Origin: Longimicrobium terrae
Lineage (GTDB): Bacteria; Gemmatimonadota; Gemmatimonadetes; Longimicrobiales; Longimicrobiaceae
Direction of reading: 5' to 3'
Length of the DNA stretch: 64,000 nt
NCBI RefSeq assembly: GCF_014202995.1
Contig: NZ_JACHIA010000028.1
Location: 1-64,000, forward strand
Below the pieces are notes generated by a model that was not told where the DNA came from, made no database searches, and saw only the letters and a program-made list of their open reading frames with translations. The translations under genes and the position numbers were made by a program. This document shows, piece after piece, positions 42,817 through 51,757 of the stretch; the first letter of the stretch is position 1; every line of letters begins with the position of its first letter.

Positions 42817-45633
42817 TCAGGGCGCCCAGCTGATGCCGAAGCCCAGCGTGCGGCCCGTGCGGTAGCGCAGGCGCGTCACGTCGCCCTGCTTCCACTCCAC
42901 CGGCGAGTCCAGCAGGTTCTCCGCGTCCAGCTTCAGCGACACGCCCTGGCGCAGCGGGGTGCGCAGGGAGAAGTCCAGCATGCGGCGCGGCTGCTCGTAC
43001 GGGTCGTCCAGCAGCGGGGTCAGCGCCGCGGCAACCAGCCGGCGGCCCACCACGTTGAACAGCAGCGTGGCGCTGGTGCTGGCCCGCTCGCCGCGGGTGT
43101 AGCTCAGGCCGGCGTTGATCACGTACGGCGCCTGGCCCACCATGGCGCGGTCGTCGCGCGTGGCGGCCGAGCGGGGATCGTTGCCGGTGCTGATGCGGCT
43201 CTTCATCACCGTGGCGTTCAGCGACACGGCGAACGGCTCCAGGACGGAGGCGAAGTCGCCCAGCGCCTTGCGGGCCTCGAGCTCCGCGCCGTAGTTGAGC
43301 GCGCTTTCGGCGTTGGTGTAGCTCAGCTGGTTGCCGCCCGACGTCGCGATCTCAATCTGCTCGATGGGGTTGCGGAACCGCTTGGCGAACACGCCCAGGC
43401 TCAGCACCTCGCCGCTGGCCGGGTACATCTCCCAGCGCAGGTCGTAGTTCTGGATCAGCGCGCGGACCAGGTCGGCGTTGCCCACCACTTCCTGGTTGTT
43501 CACCAGGTCGCGGTAGCTGATCTCGGCCAGCTCGCGGTACTCCGGGCGCGACAGCGTCTGCGACACGGAAAGCCGCAGGTTCTGCACGTCGCTCAGGCGC
43601 GCGTTCAGCGCCAGCGAGGGAAGAATGTCGGTGTTGCGGCGGCTCACGGGGACGCGCTCGCCGTCCGTGCGCTCGGCGTTCACGTCCAGGTTCCACCGCT
43701 CCACCCGCGCGCCGCCCACCAGCGAGAACGAGCTGGACAGGGGCATTTCCATCATCGCGTACCCGGCCGCCACGCTTTCATCCGCGCCGTACGAGCCGCC
43801 GGTGGTGTTGGGGGCGATGAGGATGTAGGCATCCTCGCCCTGGAAGTAGCGGCCGTCGAAGATTTCTTCCGGCGACGCGGCGCGCTGCTGCACGGTGAGG
43901 CGCGCGGTGTTGCTCAGGTTGTACGAGCGGGCCTCGGCGTTGCGGTCCACCTGCCGGCCCAGCGCGCCGAAGCGCACGGTGCCGCCCAGGGCGGGGAAGC
44001 GCAGGTCCACCGTGCCGCTGCGCGCCGTCTCATCCAGCTCCGAGAAGGTGCGGCGGGCCGCGTCGGGCAGGAAGCCCAGCCACGCGTTGGCGAACTGGCC
44101 GCCGGCCGGGTTCTGCTCCTGGCCGTACAGCAGGTCTACGCGGTCCGGCTCGTCACGCGTCACGCGCGACAGGGTGCCGGCCCACTCCAGCTGGGCGCCC
44201 AGCAGCTGGTGCGTGCCGCGAAGCTGGCTGCTGGCCACCGAACGCTCGGTGTAGCGCAGCGAGGTGCGCTGCACGTTGGCCACGTTGCTGAACTGCTCCA
44301 GCTCGCCCACGCCAAAGTAGGCGTCGTTGTCCGCCGAGCGGTTGTACGAGTTGTTCAGCTCCAGCTTGTGGCTGGCACCGCCCAGAAAGGTGCTCAGGTT
44401 CAGCATGCCGCCCCACAGCAGGCTGTTCACGCCGCTGCTGCCCTGGAAGGCGTCGTAGGTGCGGGCGTGAAAGTCGGGGTTGGCCACGGCGCGGGAGCGC
44501 GTCTCGTCCAGCCGCACTTCCTGGCTGCGCGAGTACGTCATCGATCCCACGTAGCCGAAGCGATGCCCGAAGAGCGGGTCCTCGCCGCCCAGCGACAGGC
44601 TTGCCGACCCGTTGGGCAGGCCGTCGGTGCTTTCCGGCGCCCACTCGTTGCGGAACGCGCGGCCCACCTGGTTCATGGACTGCTGCGTCAGGCCGCCGAA
44701 GTTGCCCGCGGCGCGCACCAGCCCGGGAAGGCGGCGGCCGCCGGCGCTGGTGCCCAGCCACTCGCTCTGCGCGCCGGGAACGGCGCGCACGCTGCTGCCG
44801 GTGGCGCTTTGCGTAAGCCCGCCGCCCAGCGACAGCGTCAGGGTGCGGCGCGCGGGAAAGCTGCGGGTGCGCAGGTTGACGGACGCGCCGCTGAAGTCGC
44901 CCGGCTGGTCCGGCGTAAAGGTCTTGCTGGTGGTGATGGATTCCAGCAGCGCGGAGGGGAACAGGTCCAGCGGCACGACGCGCTTTTCCGGCTCGGGGCT
45001 GGGAATGCGCGCTCCGTTCAGCGAGGTGGTGGTGTAGCGCTCGCCCAGGCCGCGCACCACCACGAACTTGCCTTCGCTCACGGTGACGCCGCTCACGCGC
45101 TGCACCGCCTGCGCCGCGTCGCTGTCCGGCGACCGGGCGATCTGCTCGCTGGTGGTGGAGTTCACGACGCCGGTGGAGGTGCGCTGTTCATCCAGCGCCC
45201 GGTTCACGCTGCCCGCCTCGCGCACGGCGGTGACCGTGATCGACGTCAGGCTGAGCGTGGCGGTGTTCAGGGAGATGTCCAGGTCCGCCGAGGCGCCCGC
45301 GGCCACGTTGACGCCGGTGACCGTCTTGGGCGAGTAGCCCAGGTAGCTGGCGCTGACGGTGTGCGCCCCCGCGGACACGCCGCTCAGGGTGTAGCGGCCG
45401 TCGACGCCGGCGGTGGCCCGCAGCGTCGATCCGCCCACGCTCACCTGCGCGCCCGGGATGCCGCGTCCGGTGCCGCCGTCGATCACCCGGCCCACGATGC
45501 GGCCGGTGTTCTGCGCGGACGCCGGGGCGGCGATGCCCAGGAGTACCGCAAATGCAACCGCGAGAGCGGCGCGCAGGCGGCTCTCGCGGGGAGAACGGGG
45601 TCGGTGAGAACGTCTCACGAAAGGCCTCGTCAC
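42817..45633 (-). CDS. TonB-dependent receptor, phosphate-starvation associated
   Basis: 938 residues from GTG 45633. Signal peptide (AALAVAFAVLLGIAAPASAQ), then a carboxypeptidase-regulatory-like beta domain (GRIVGRVIDGGTGRGIPGAQ, GVSAGAHTVSASYLGYSPKT) at about 43-125. The plug domain follows (DAAQAVQRVSGVTVSEGKFV, VVRGLGERYTTTSLNGARIP), then the outer-membrane barrel ending in an aromatic-terminated strand. TonB/ExbBD-driven outer-membrane transport. The region upstream holds two candidate Pho boxes and the neighbours are the phosphate porin, phoR and phoB, so the substrate is probably phosphate or an organophosphate. The family alone does not tell the substrate. Confidence 0.92.
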   Translation of the reverse strand: MTRPFVRRSHRPRSPRESRLRAALAVAFAVLLGIAAPASAQNTGRIVGRVIDGGTGRGIPGAQVSVGGSTLRATAGVDGRYTLSGVSAGAHTVSASYLGYSPKTVTGVNVAAGASADLDISLNTATLSLTSITVTAVREAGSVNRALDEQRTSTGVVNSTTSEQIARSPDSDAAQAVQRVSGVTVSEGKFVVVRGLGERYTTTSLNGARIPSPEPEKRVVPLDLFPSALLESITTSKTFTPDQPGDFSGASVNLRTRSFPARRTLTLSLGGGLTQSATGSSVRAVPGAQSEWLGTSAGGRRLPGLVRAAGNFGGLTQQSMNQVGRAFRNEWAPESTDGLPNGSASLSLGGEDPLFGHRFGYVGSMTYSRSQEVRLDETRSRAVANPDFHARTYDAFQGSSGVNSLLWGGMLNLSTFLGGASHKLELNNSYNRSADNDAYFGVGELEQFSNVANVQRTSLRYTERSVASSQLRGTHQLLGAQLEWAGTLSRVTRDEPDRVDLLYGQEQNPAGGQFANAWLGFLPDAARRTFSELDETARSGTVDLRFPALGGTVRFGALGRQVDRNAEARSYNLSNTARLTVQQRAASPEEIFDGRYFQGEDAYILIAPNTTGGSYGADESVAAGYAMMEMPLSSSFSLVGGARVERWNLDVNAERTDGERVPVSRRNTDILPSLALNARLSDVQNLRLSVSQTLSRPEYRELAEISYRDLVNNQEVVGNADLVRALIQNYDLRWEMYPASGEVLSLGVFAKRFRNPIEQIEIATSGGNQLSYTNAESALNYGAELEARKALGDFASVLEPFAVSLNATVMKSRISTGNDPRSAATRDDRAMVGQAPYVINAGLSYTRGERASTSATLLFNVVGRRLVAAALTPLLDDPYEQPRRMLDFSLRTPLRQGVSLKLDAENLLDSPVEWKQGDVTRLRYRTGRTLGFGISWAP

Positions 45634-45713
45634 GATTCAGGGTTGGTTCCACAGCGCCCGGTCAGGCACGCCACGAACTTCCCCCCTCAGCATCACGCAA
45701 CCGTCCGCCATCT

Positions 45714-45752
45714 GTCGCGGTCCGGTCACGGTCCCGCTACACGTCCCGTTAC
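45714..45752. promoter_or_regulatory. Candidate Pho box array upstream of the TonB receptor
   Basis: Four pentamers GTCGC (45714), GTCAC (45725), GCTAC (45736) and GTTAC (45748), spaced 11, 11 and 12 bp, forming a run of direct repeats about 80-120 bases before the GTG. Confidence 0.6.
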
Positions 45753-45800
45753 GTTCCCTTGATGATGATGAAAACCGCGTTGCTTCTCGCGGATCGCGCC

Positions 45801-45816
45801 GTCACGCCCATGTCAC
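45801..45816. promoter_or_regulatory. Second candidate Pho box upstream of the TonB receptor
   Basis: GTCAC at 45801 and GTCAC at 45812, exactly 11 bp apart (GTCACGCCCATGTCAC). Confidence 0.55.
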
Positions 45817-45997
45817 GGAGACCCGCAACGGAACGGTCTCACACAGAGCCACGGAGACAAACGGAGAGGAAGAGCGACATCGGGAGATGAGCATCTCCGC
45901 CCCTATCTTCATCCCCCATCAGTTCCCCCCGCGCACCTCCGCCAACCCCCGCGTCCTCCGCGTGAAACCCGCGGGCCTTCCGCCGGGACGGCAGCCG

Positions 45998-47080
45998 TCA
46001 GAACGCGAGCTGGAACATCGCCTTGAGCCCGTGCGCGTTCTCACCGCCGCGCGGGGCCCACACGTCGTAGTTGAGGGTGACGCGATTGAGCCCGCCCAGC
46101 CACAGGTTGACGCCCGGTGTAACGAGCGTGCCACCGTGCGGGCCGGCGTCGTCGTCCAGGTCGTCCCCCGTGTCCGGATCGCCGTGGCTCACGCGCAGCA
46201 GCGGCTCCACCCCGGAGACGCGGTGCGAGACGCGTCCCCCGCGGTAGCTGAGCCACGCCTGCGCGCCGTGAAAGCGCGCCCCCGCGAACGGGTCGAAGTC
46301 GCCCGCCACCGCCTCGAACAGGGCATGCGGGCCGTGCGCGTCCGTCCCCAGTTCCAGGTCCGCTTCCCACGCCGCCCCCCGGAGAACGCGTACGTCTCCC
46401 GCCACGGATGTGTCACGCTGTCCGAAGTCGCGGCCGGAGTAGCCGACGTTCATCCGCATCCACCGCCGCGGCGCGATACCGATGCGCGCCGCGACCTGCC
46501 CCGTGTTGGCGTTGGGGAACTCGGCACGCGCCGGTCCGTTGAACCATCCCGCCGCGTAGGTCAGCCCCAGCGGCGCGCCCTTCGGCTCGCCGCGGATCTG
46601 CAGGCCGACGTCGCGCTCGGAGTAGTTCAGGTCGAAGATCAGGTTGTACTCGTCGTACGCGTTGGACACGCCGCGCACGCGAACCCCGCGCTCGATGGGC
46701 GGAATGCGTACGCTGGTGGTCTGCGCGATGGCGCCGAACGGCCGGAACGCCTGTCCCGCCCAGACGTTCAGCGCCGGGTGGATGGCGAGGCGCACGAACG
46801 CGTCCTTGAGCACCACCCGGCTTCCCGCGTACTCCGGCTGAATGCGCGCGCTCACCAGGTCGCTCAACCGCAGCGTGGCCTCCAGCCGCACCCGGCGCAG
46901 CGCCATCTCCCCCTGCGGCACACCATCCACCGACGTCGTGTTGAAGATGGTCTGCACGCGCCCGTTGAAGGTGAGCCGCGACGAATCCGGCCCCATCACC
47001 GTAATCCCCTGCGCGGCGGCGGTGGCGGGAAGGGTGGCGAGCAGAAGAGCGAAGAGCGTGCGGCGGAGGGTGCCTGGCAT
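45998..47080 (-). CDS. Phosphate-selective porin (OprP/OprO-like)
   Basis: 360 residues, Sec signal peptide TLFALLLATLPATAAAQ, then a beta-barrel porin of the OprP/OprO family: SSRLTFNGRVQTIFNTTSVD, GEMALRRVRLEATLRLSDLV, IQPEYAGSRVVLKDAFVRLA, WAGQAFRPFGAIAQTT, and a terminal strand ending in Phe (GLKAMFQLAF), the outer-membrane insertion signal. Lys/Arg ladders of the OprP type cannot be judged from sequence alone. It lies between phoR and the TonB receptor, with a Pho box upstream. Confidence 0.9.
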   Translation of the reverse strand: MPGTLRRTLFALLLATLPATAAAQGITVMGPDSSRLTFNGRVQTIFNTTSVDGVPQGEMALRRVRLEATLRLSDLVSARIQPEYAGSRVVLKDAFVRLAIHPALNVWAGQAFRPFGAIAQTTSVRIPPIERGVRVRGVSNAYDEYNLIFDLNYSERDVGLQIRGEPKGAPLGLTYAAGWFNGPARAEFPNANTGQVAARIGIAPRRWMRMNVGYSGRDFGQRDTSVAGDVRVLRGAAWEADLELGTDAHGPHALFEAVAGDFDPFAGARFHGAQAWLSYRGGRVSHRVSGVEPLLRVSHGDPDTGDDLDDDAGPHGGTLVTPGVNLWLGGLNRVTLNYDVWAPRGGENAHGLKAMFQLAF

Positions 47081-47176
47081 GACGCGTCGCGGAGGGCCGG
47101 AGAAGGGAATCGCGCGTCCGGCACCGGCCGGACGCGCGATATTACCTCTGAATGGCTACGCGTCCATCTCCGGAGT

Positions 47177-47192
47177 GTCACATCCGCGTAAC
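47177..47192. promoter_or_regulatory. Candidate Pho box upstream of the porin gene
   Basis: GTCAC at 47177 and GTAAC at 47188, exactly 11 bp apart; further GTCAC units at 47206 and 47218 extend into the phoR 3' end. Confidence 0.6.
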
Positions 47193-47218
47193 AAGCAACG
47201 AATCGGTCACGGTGGATG

Positions 47219-49036
47219 TCACGAATCCGCCTCGGGAGCAAAGGCATCCGCGTCGGCGGAGGCGGCGTCCATCTCCTCCGGCGCGGGGAGGGTGAAGCGG
47301 ATGGTGGTGCCGCGTCCCAGCTCGCTTTCCGCATCCACCGATCCGCCGTGCCCCTCCACCAAGTGCTTGACGATGGCCAGCCCCAGCCCGGTGCCTCCGT
47401 CCTCGCGCGACCGCGCCGTATCCGCGCGGTAGAAGCGCTCAAAGATGCGCGGCAGGTGGGTGGAGGCGATCCCCGTGCCCCGGTCGCGAACGGCGATCTC
47501 GATCCAACCGGCGCCTTCCGCGCGCGATTCCGTCCCCGGCGTGCGTCCGGCCACGCCACGGGCCAGCAATTCGATCGTTCCGCCGCGCGGGCTGTAGCGG
47601 AGCGCGTTTCCGAACAGGTTGGTGAACACCTGCCGCAGCGCGCTGGGATCGGCGTAGACGAACTCGCACTCCACCGCCACCTGGCCGGTGATGGTGACGC
47701 CGCGTTGGCACGCCGCCTCGTCCAGCGCGGACCAGGCCTCATCAGCGATTTCGGTGATGGAGATGATTTCCGGCTGCACGCGCCAGCCGCCCGTCTCGAT
47801 GCGCGACAGGTCCAGCAGGTCGTCGATGATGCGCTGCAGCCGGTCGGCGTTGTCCTTGACCGTCCGCGTGAACTGGTCGCGCAGGGCGGGGGGGAGGCCG
47901 GGATCCAGCAGCGTCTCCGCGAAGCCGCGGATGGCGGTGAGCGGCGTCTTGAGCTCGTGCGAGGCGTTGGCCACGAAGTCGCGGCGCACGTCCTCCAGCC
48001 GCCGCAGCTCGGAGACGTCGAGGAACACCATCACGGCGCCGCCGGTGGGGAGGGGCTGCGCGGTCGCCAGCAGGTTTCGGCCGTCCTGCGTCAGTTCCGT
48101 CGGCAGCACGGGCGCGCCGTCCAGCGCGGCGCGGACGAGTTCCTGAAAGGCCTGCCGCCGCGCCACCTCGTGCGGGGACAGGCCGCGCGGGTCCGCGGGG
48201 AGGGAAAAGAGGCGGCGCGCGGCGGGGTTGGCGCGCTGCACGTGCCCGCGCCCATCGACCGCGATCACGCCTTCCGACATCCCGTCGATCAGCGCCTGCA
48301 TCTCGGCGCGCTCGCCTTCCAGCTGCCCCAGCCGGCGCTGCAGTTCCGCGGCGAGGGTGTCGAGCGCGTCCGCCAGTTCGCCCAGCTCGTCGCCCTGGTC
48401 GCTGCGCGCGCGGCGGGTGAGGTCGCCCGCCGCCATCGCGCGCGCCACCCCGGCAATCTGCCGCAGCGGGTGGGTGACGGCGATGCTGAACGCGAGGGAG
48501 AGCAGGCCGGTGAGCACCAGGGCGACGAATCCCACTCCGAAGATGCCGCGCTGCACGCGTGCCACCGTCGCCTTGACCTCGTGCAGCGGCACGGCGAGGC
48601 GAATGACGCGGGCGTCGCGGGTGCGCACGGCCATGTACAGGTGCTCGATGCCGATGGAGTGGCTCATCCGCACGTCGCGCCCCACGCCGCCGGTGAGCGC
48701 GGCGGCGATTTCCGGCCGGCCGCGGTGGTTTTCCAGGGCGGGAAACTGGTCCGGGCGCAGGTCCGAGTCGCCGCGCACCGTGCCGTCCAGGTCGATGAGC
48801 GTGACGCGGCGGCCGGAGATGGAGCTGAGCCAGTCGGCGATGCTGTCGGGGGCGGCGGCGCGGCGCGTGTCGTACAGCGAATTGGCCAGCGCCAGTTCGC
48901 GGTTGAGGTCGCGCGCCAGCATGTCCGTCAGGTGGCGGCGCAGCAGCTGCCCCACGCCCACGGTAAGCGCCAGCACCACCAGCGCGATGATGGTGAGGTA
49001 GGTGAGAAAGAGCTTCTGGTCCGCGCGGAGACGCAT
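47219..49036 (-). CDS. phoR: Phosphate regulon sensor kinase PhoR
   Basis: 605 residues. Membrane segment at 10-30 (FLTYLTIIALVVLALTVGVG), periplasmic sensor region about 31-165, second membrane segment about 166-187, HAMP, PAS (about 245-340), HisKA with His360 (DFVANASHELKTPLTAIRGF), HATPase_c (LRQVFTNLFGNALRYSPRGG, GTGLGLAIVKHLVEGHGGSV). The large periplasmic domain is like that of many non-enteric PhoR proteins. ATG 49036 was chosen because it sits directly before the first membrane segment; bases upstream are CTCACGCACTCCCCCC, a remnant octamer array with no Shine-Dalgarno. Downstream of phoB on the same strand. Confidence 0.92.
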   Translation of the reverse strand: MRLRADQKLFLTYLTIIALVVLALTVGVGQLLRRHLTDMLARDLNRELALANSLYDTRRAAAPDSIADWLSSISGRRVTLIDLDGTVRGDSDLRPDQFPALENHRGRPEIAAALTGGVGRDVRMSHSIGIEHLYMAVRTRDARVIRLAVPLHEVKATVARVQRGIFGVGFVALVLTGLLSLAFSIAVTHPLRQIAGVARAMAAGDLTRRARSDQGDELGELADALDTLAAELQRRLGQLEGERAEMQALIDGMSEGVIAVDGRGHVQRANPAARRLFSLPADPRGLSPHEVARRQAFQELVRAALDGAPVLPTELTQDGRNLLATAQPLPTGGAVMVFLDVSELRRLEDVRRDFVANASHELKTPLTAIRGFAETLLDPGLPPALRDQFTRTVKDNADRLQRIIDDLLDLSRIETGGWRVQPEIISITEIADEAWSALDEAACQRGVTITGQVAVECEFVYADPSALRQVFTNLFGNALRYSPRGGTIELLARGVAGRTPGTESRAEGAGWIEIAVRDRGTGIASTHLPRIFERFYRADTARSREDGGTGLGLAIVKHLVEGHGGSVDAESELGRGTTIRFTLPAPEEMDAASADADAFAPEADS

Positions 49037-49123
49037 GGGGGGAGTGCGTGAGTGCTGGGTGCGTGATTGCGTTAGTGCGGAGCTGCGAAGTGCGAAAGTA
49101 CGAAAGTACGAAAGTACGAAAGT
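49037..49123 (+). repeat. Octamer satellite abutting the phoR start codon
   Basis: Degenerate GTGCGTGA/GTGCGTTA units from 49043, then four GTACGAAA units to 49123. The array starts within eight bases of the phoR ATG and replaces its ribosome-binding region. Confidence 0.85.
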
Positions 49124-49134
49124 GGGGCGCGGCG

Positions 49135-49455
49135 GGCGGAGTTCGCGGGCGGCCCCCACCCGGGCCGGCACACCGGCCCACCCTCCCCCAAAAAAGACTG
49201 GGGGAGGGTTGGGCGCGGCGGAGAGGTCGGCGCGGAGCCCACAGATCAGCGCGACCGGACGCTATCATGAGCGAATGAATCCGCCGCTCCAACAGCGGGA
49301 ACCCCGACACGACGCCCACAGGCGCCGTTCGGGGCTTCAACCGCGTTCGGGAACTACACCGAGCGGGGATCACGTCGCGCGCCGAACCCGCCCCCGAGCC
49401 GAACGGCTCCCCCTCTCCCGCTTGCGGGAGAGGGGGTTGGGGGGTGAGGGGTGCC
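49135..49455 (+). repeat. Composite repeat block (M2-M3-M5)
   Basis: M2 49135-49211; M3 49266-49340 with hairpin closed by CCCCGA/TCGGGG; M5 49396-49455. No gene is visible in 49037-49622. Confidence 0.85.
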
Positions 49456-49622
49456 TCGGCATGCGCCTCAGCTCCGCTTCCTGCACGGACCCGCCGTTCT
49501 CCGTTTCGTGTGCCGCTTCAGACGTTCGGCTCCCTGCCTCGTCTGTGTGCCCCGAAAACAAACATCGCTGCGCCGGAGAGCATCCGGCGCAGCGATCCAT
49601 CTCCGTTACCCGCCGTGACGCA

Positions 49623-50324
49623 TCAGCGCGGGGGCTCGTTGCGGAAGCGGTATCCGAACCCGCGCACCGTCTCAATCCAGTCCGCCTCGTCGCCCAGCTT
49701 GCTGCGAAGCCGCTGCACGTGCATGTCCACCGTGCGCGTTGCGATGTTGGCCGTAACTTCCCAAACCGCTTCCAGAAGCTGGCGCCGGCTCTGCACGCGG
49801 CCGCGGCGCTCCATGAGCGTCATCAGCAGGCGGTACTCGGTGGGCGTCAGATCCAGGTCGCGGCCCTCCACCTGGGCCCGCGCGGCGCCGCTGTCCACGT
49901 TGAAGGGGCCCACACGCACCACCTTGCCGCCCTTAACCACCGGCGGCGCCTGCTGCACCCGGCGAAGCACCGCGCCCACGCGCAGAATCAGCTCCTGCGG
50001 AGAGAACGGCTTGCTGACGTAGTCGTCGGCGCCCAGCCGCAGCCCGGCGATGCGATCCTGCTCCTCGCGCCGCGCGGTAAGCAGTATGACGGGAATGTCC
50101 AGCGTTTCCGGGCGGCGGCGCAGTTCCTCCAGCACGGCCAGCCCGGACATGCCGGGGAGCATGAGGTCAAGAACGATCAGGTCGGGGCGCTCCACCTCGG
50201 TGGCGCGGATGGCTTCCGGGCCGCTGCTGGCGGTGCGCACCCGGTACGACTCGCGGGCGAGATGGTAGGCCACCAGCGCGGAAATATCCGGCTCGTCATC
50301 CACCACCAGGATGTGTGCGGGCAT
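49623..50324 (-). CDS. phoB: Phosphate regulon response regulator PhoB
   Basis: 233 residues from ATG 50324. Receiver domain (ILVVDDEPDISALVAYHLAR; phospho-acceptor Asp53 in LIVLDLMLPGMSG; Lys in YVSKPFSPQELILRV) and a winged-helix OmpR/PhoB DNA-binding domain (LDLTPTEYRLLMTLMERRGR, VDMHVQRLRSKLGDEADWIE, TVRGFGYRF). It is adjacent to phoR and preceded by a Pho box, so autoregulation is likely. The frame extends to 50414 without homology. Confidence 0.94.
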   Translation of the reverse strand: MPAHILVVDDEPDISALVAYHLARESYRVRTASSGPEAIRATEVERPDLIVLDLMLPGMSGLAVLEELRRRPETLDIPVILLTARREEQDRIAGLRLGADDYVSKPFSPQELILRVGAVLRRVQQAPPVVKGGKVVRVGPFNVDSGAARAQVEGRDLDLTPTEYRLLMTLMERRGRVQSRRQLLEAVWEVTANIATRTVDMHVQRLRSKLGDEADWIETVRGFGYRFRNEPPR

Positions 50325-50477
50325 GCGGGTCGGGGTTTCAGAAGACGTGCCGCGGGCCCCGATCAACCCGGTAAACGGGCTGGCTGCCTGCAGCTGTCCG
50401 GAAGGGCTCGACAAGGGATCACCTCAACGGGAGGAGGATGCGTCAGTGTATCGCTCCCGTGAGTATGGACGGCACCT

Positions 50478-50493
50478 GTAACGTCGCGGTAAC
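50478..50493. promoter_or_regulatory. Candidate Pho box upstream of phoB
   Basis: GTAAC at 50478 and GTAAC at 50489, exactly 11 bp apart (GTAACGTCGCGGTAAC), 154 bases before the phoB start codon. Confidence 0.65.
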
Positions 50494-50762
50494 GCGCCGG
50501 ATACGGAAGTGGCGCGATGAAGGGAAGTGCGTAAGTGCGTGAGTGCTGGGTGCGTTAGTGCGAAAAGATGACAGGAAGTGCCGAGCGCCCAGTGCGTGCC
50601 GTGGCGGTTGCAGTTGTCGTTGCAGTCCCCGGTCCTCCATGCGCGCCGACGTCTCTTTTTGCCTGCGGCCAAGCCGCGAGGTCAACACCGGCGAGGGCCC
50701 AAGCATGACGGCGCGGTGAGCCGTCATCAACCACGCGCCCTTTCCGAAGCGCACGACACTGG

Positions 50763-50830
50763 TGTGTGCTCCCTCTCCCACATCCGTTCGTGGGAGAGGG
50801 TCGTCGTGCGCAGCACGCGGGGTGAGGGCC
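50763..50830 (+). repeat. Composite repeat module M4, solitary copy
   Basis: CCCTCTCCCACATCCGTTCG TGGGAGAGGG hairpin plus the GCGCAGCACGCGGGGTGAGG tail, without M2/M3. No gene is visible between 50325 and 50977. Confidence 0.85.
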
Positions 50831-50945
50831 CCCGCCCGCCGCCGCACCACTCTCCGCATCACGCCCCGACCCGCCGCCAATCACCCGTGAACCTGACGAT
50901 GCGCTCCTGAGCACCGGGCACTAGGCACTTCGCACTTCTTTTATC

Positions 50946-50988
50946 CGTTCGCACTCACGCACTAACGCACCCCGCACTCACGCACTTC
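50946..50988. repeat. Octamer array reaching into the 3' end of a gene
   Basis: CGCACTCACGCACTAACGCA and further ACTCACGC-type units. The array contains the TGA stop of the minus-strand gene starting at 51604. Confidence 0.85.
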
Positions 50989-51604
50989 CCTCCGCATTCG
51001 CCAGATAATTCCCCAGCACGCGATTCGTCGCGTTCAGCACCGCGAGTGCGGCGGAACGGTAACCGTCCGATGTCGCCAGCGAGGCGCCCACCAGCGGCAC
51101 CCCGGCCTCGGTGCGCAGCAGGACCACGATCAGCTCCGTGTCGAACGCGCGAAAGGTCTTGATCCCCACCAGCGAAAACTGCATGCGGCCCTGAAGGATG
51201 GCCTCCAGAGTCCGCAGGGTGGCGGCGGCGGCGTGGCGCAGCTCCAGCGCGGGGCCGCTTTCCCCCTCCACCTCGTCCTCGAACGTCTGCCCCGCCCACT
51301 CCAGCTGCACGTGCGCCAGCGACCGCCCCACTGATGGCTTGGTGAGGCGCGCGGCAATGAAGCGCACCCGCTTGCGCGCCTCGCTCTGCGGCAGGTAGGC
51401 CAGGTGCAGCTCCGCCGCCTCGGGATGGCCGTGGCGGGCCAGCAGCGCGCGCGCCTGCATTTCCGCCGGGCAGTCGGTTCGTTCGCAGATCAGAAACACG
51501 CGGAACGGGTCGGCGTCCACGATGGCGCGGCGCACGCCGTCCAGCGCTTCCAGTTCGGCGCGCAGGCGCTCCAGTGCGGCCGCGTCCATGTTGGGTGAGG
51601 GCAT
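50978..51604 (-). CDS. Conserved-looking protein of unknown function
   Basis: 208 residues from ATG 51604 (ATG 51589 also possible). N-terminal about 75 residues contain helix/strand pattern DAAALERLRAELEALDGVRR and AIVDADPFRVFLICERTDCP; the C-terminal half has a compact alpha/beta pattern (HAAAATLRTLEAILQGRMQF, SLVGIKTFRAFDTELIVVLL, SDGYRSAALAVLNATNRVLG) that might be a small ligand-binding or allosteric domain. No signal peptide. Its last two codons and stop (AGT GCG TGA) are formed by the octamer array. Downstream of the baeRF-like gene on the same strand. I do not recognise the family. Confidence 0.7.
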   Translation of the reverse strand: MPSPNMDAAALERLRAELEALDGVRRAIVDADPFRVFLICERTDCPAEMQARALLARHGHPEAAELHLAYLPQSEARKRVRFIAARLTKPSVGRSLAHVQLEWAGQTFEDEVEGESGPALELRHAAAATLRTLEAILQGRMQFSLVGIKTFRAFDTELIVVLLRTEAGVPLVGASLATSDGYRSAALAVLNATNRVLGNYLANAEGSA

Positions 51605-51696
51605 GGGATTGGGAAAGCAGACGAATTGTAACGGGGGTGCTGGCGAACGTAGAGGCGCGAGCGGCGCGATGTCAAGCAGACTGTATTCCGAATACG

Positions 51697-51742
51697 AACG
51701 GAGCGGGGCCCGGAGAACGCGTCTCCGGGCCCCGCTCCGTTC
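51697..51742. terminator. Very strong hairpin terminator
   Basis: A 20-bp perfect stem GAACGGAGCGGGGCCCGGAGA/TCTCCGGGCCCCGCTCCGTTC with a 4-5 base loop, 16 bases after the baeRF-like stop codon. No long T-run is present. Confidence 0.75.
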
Positions 51743-51757
51743 ATCCACCCGCCGCGG

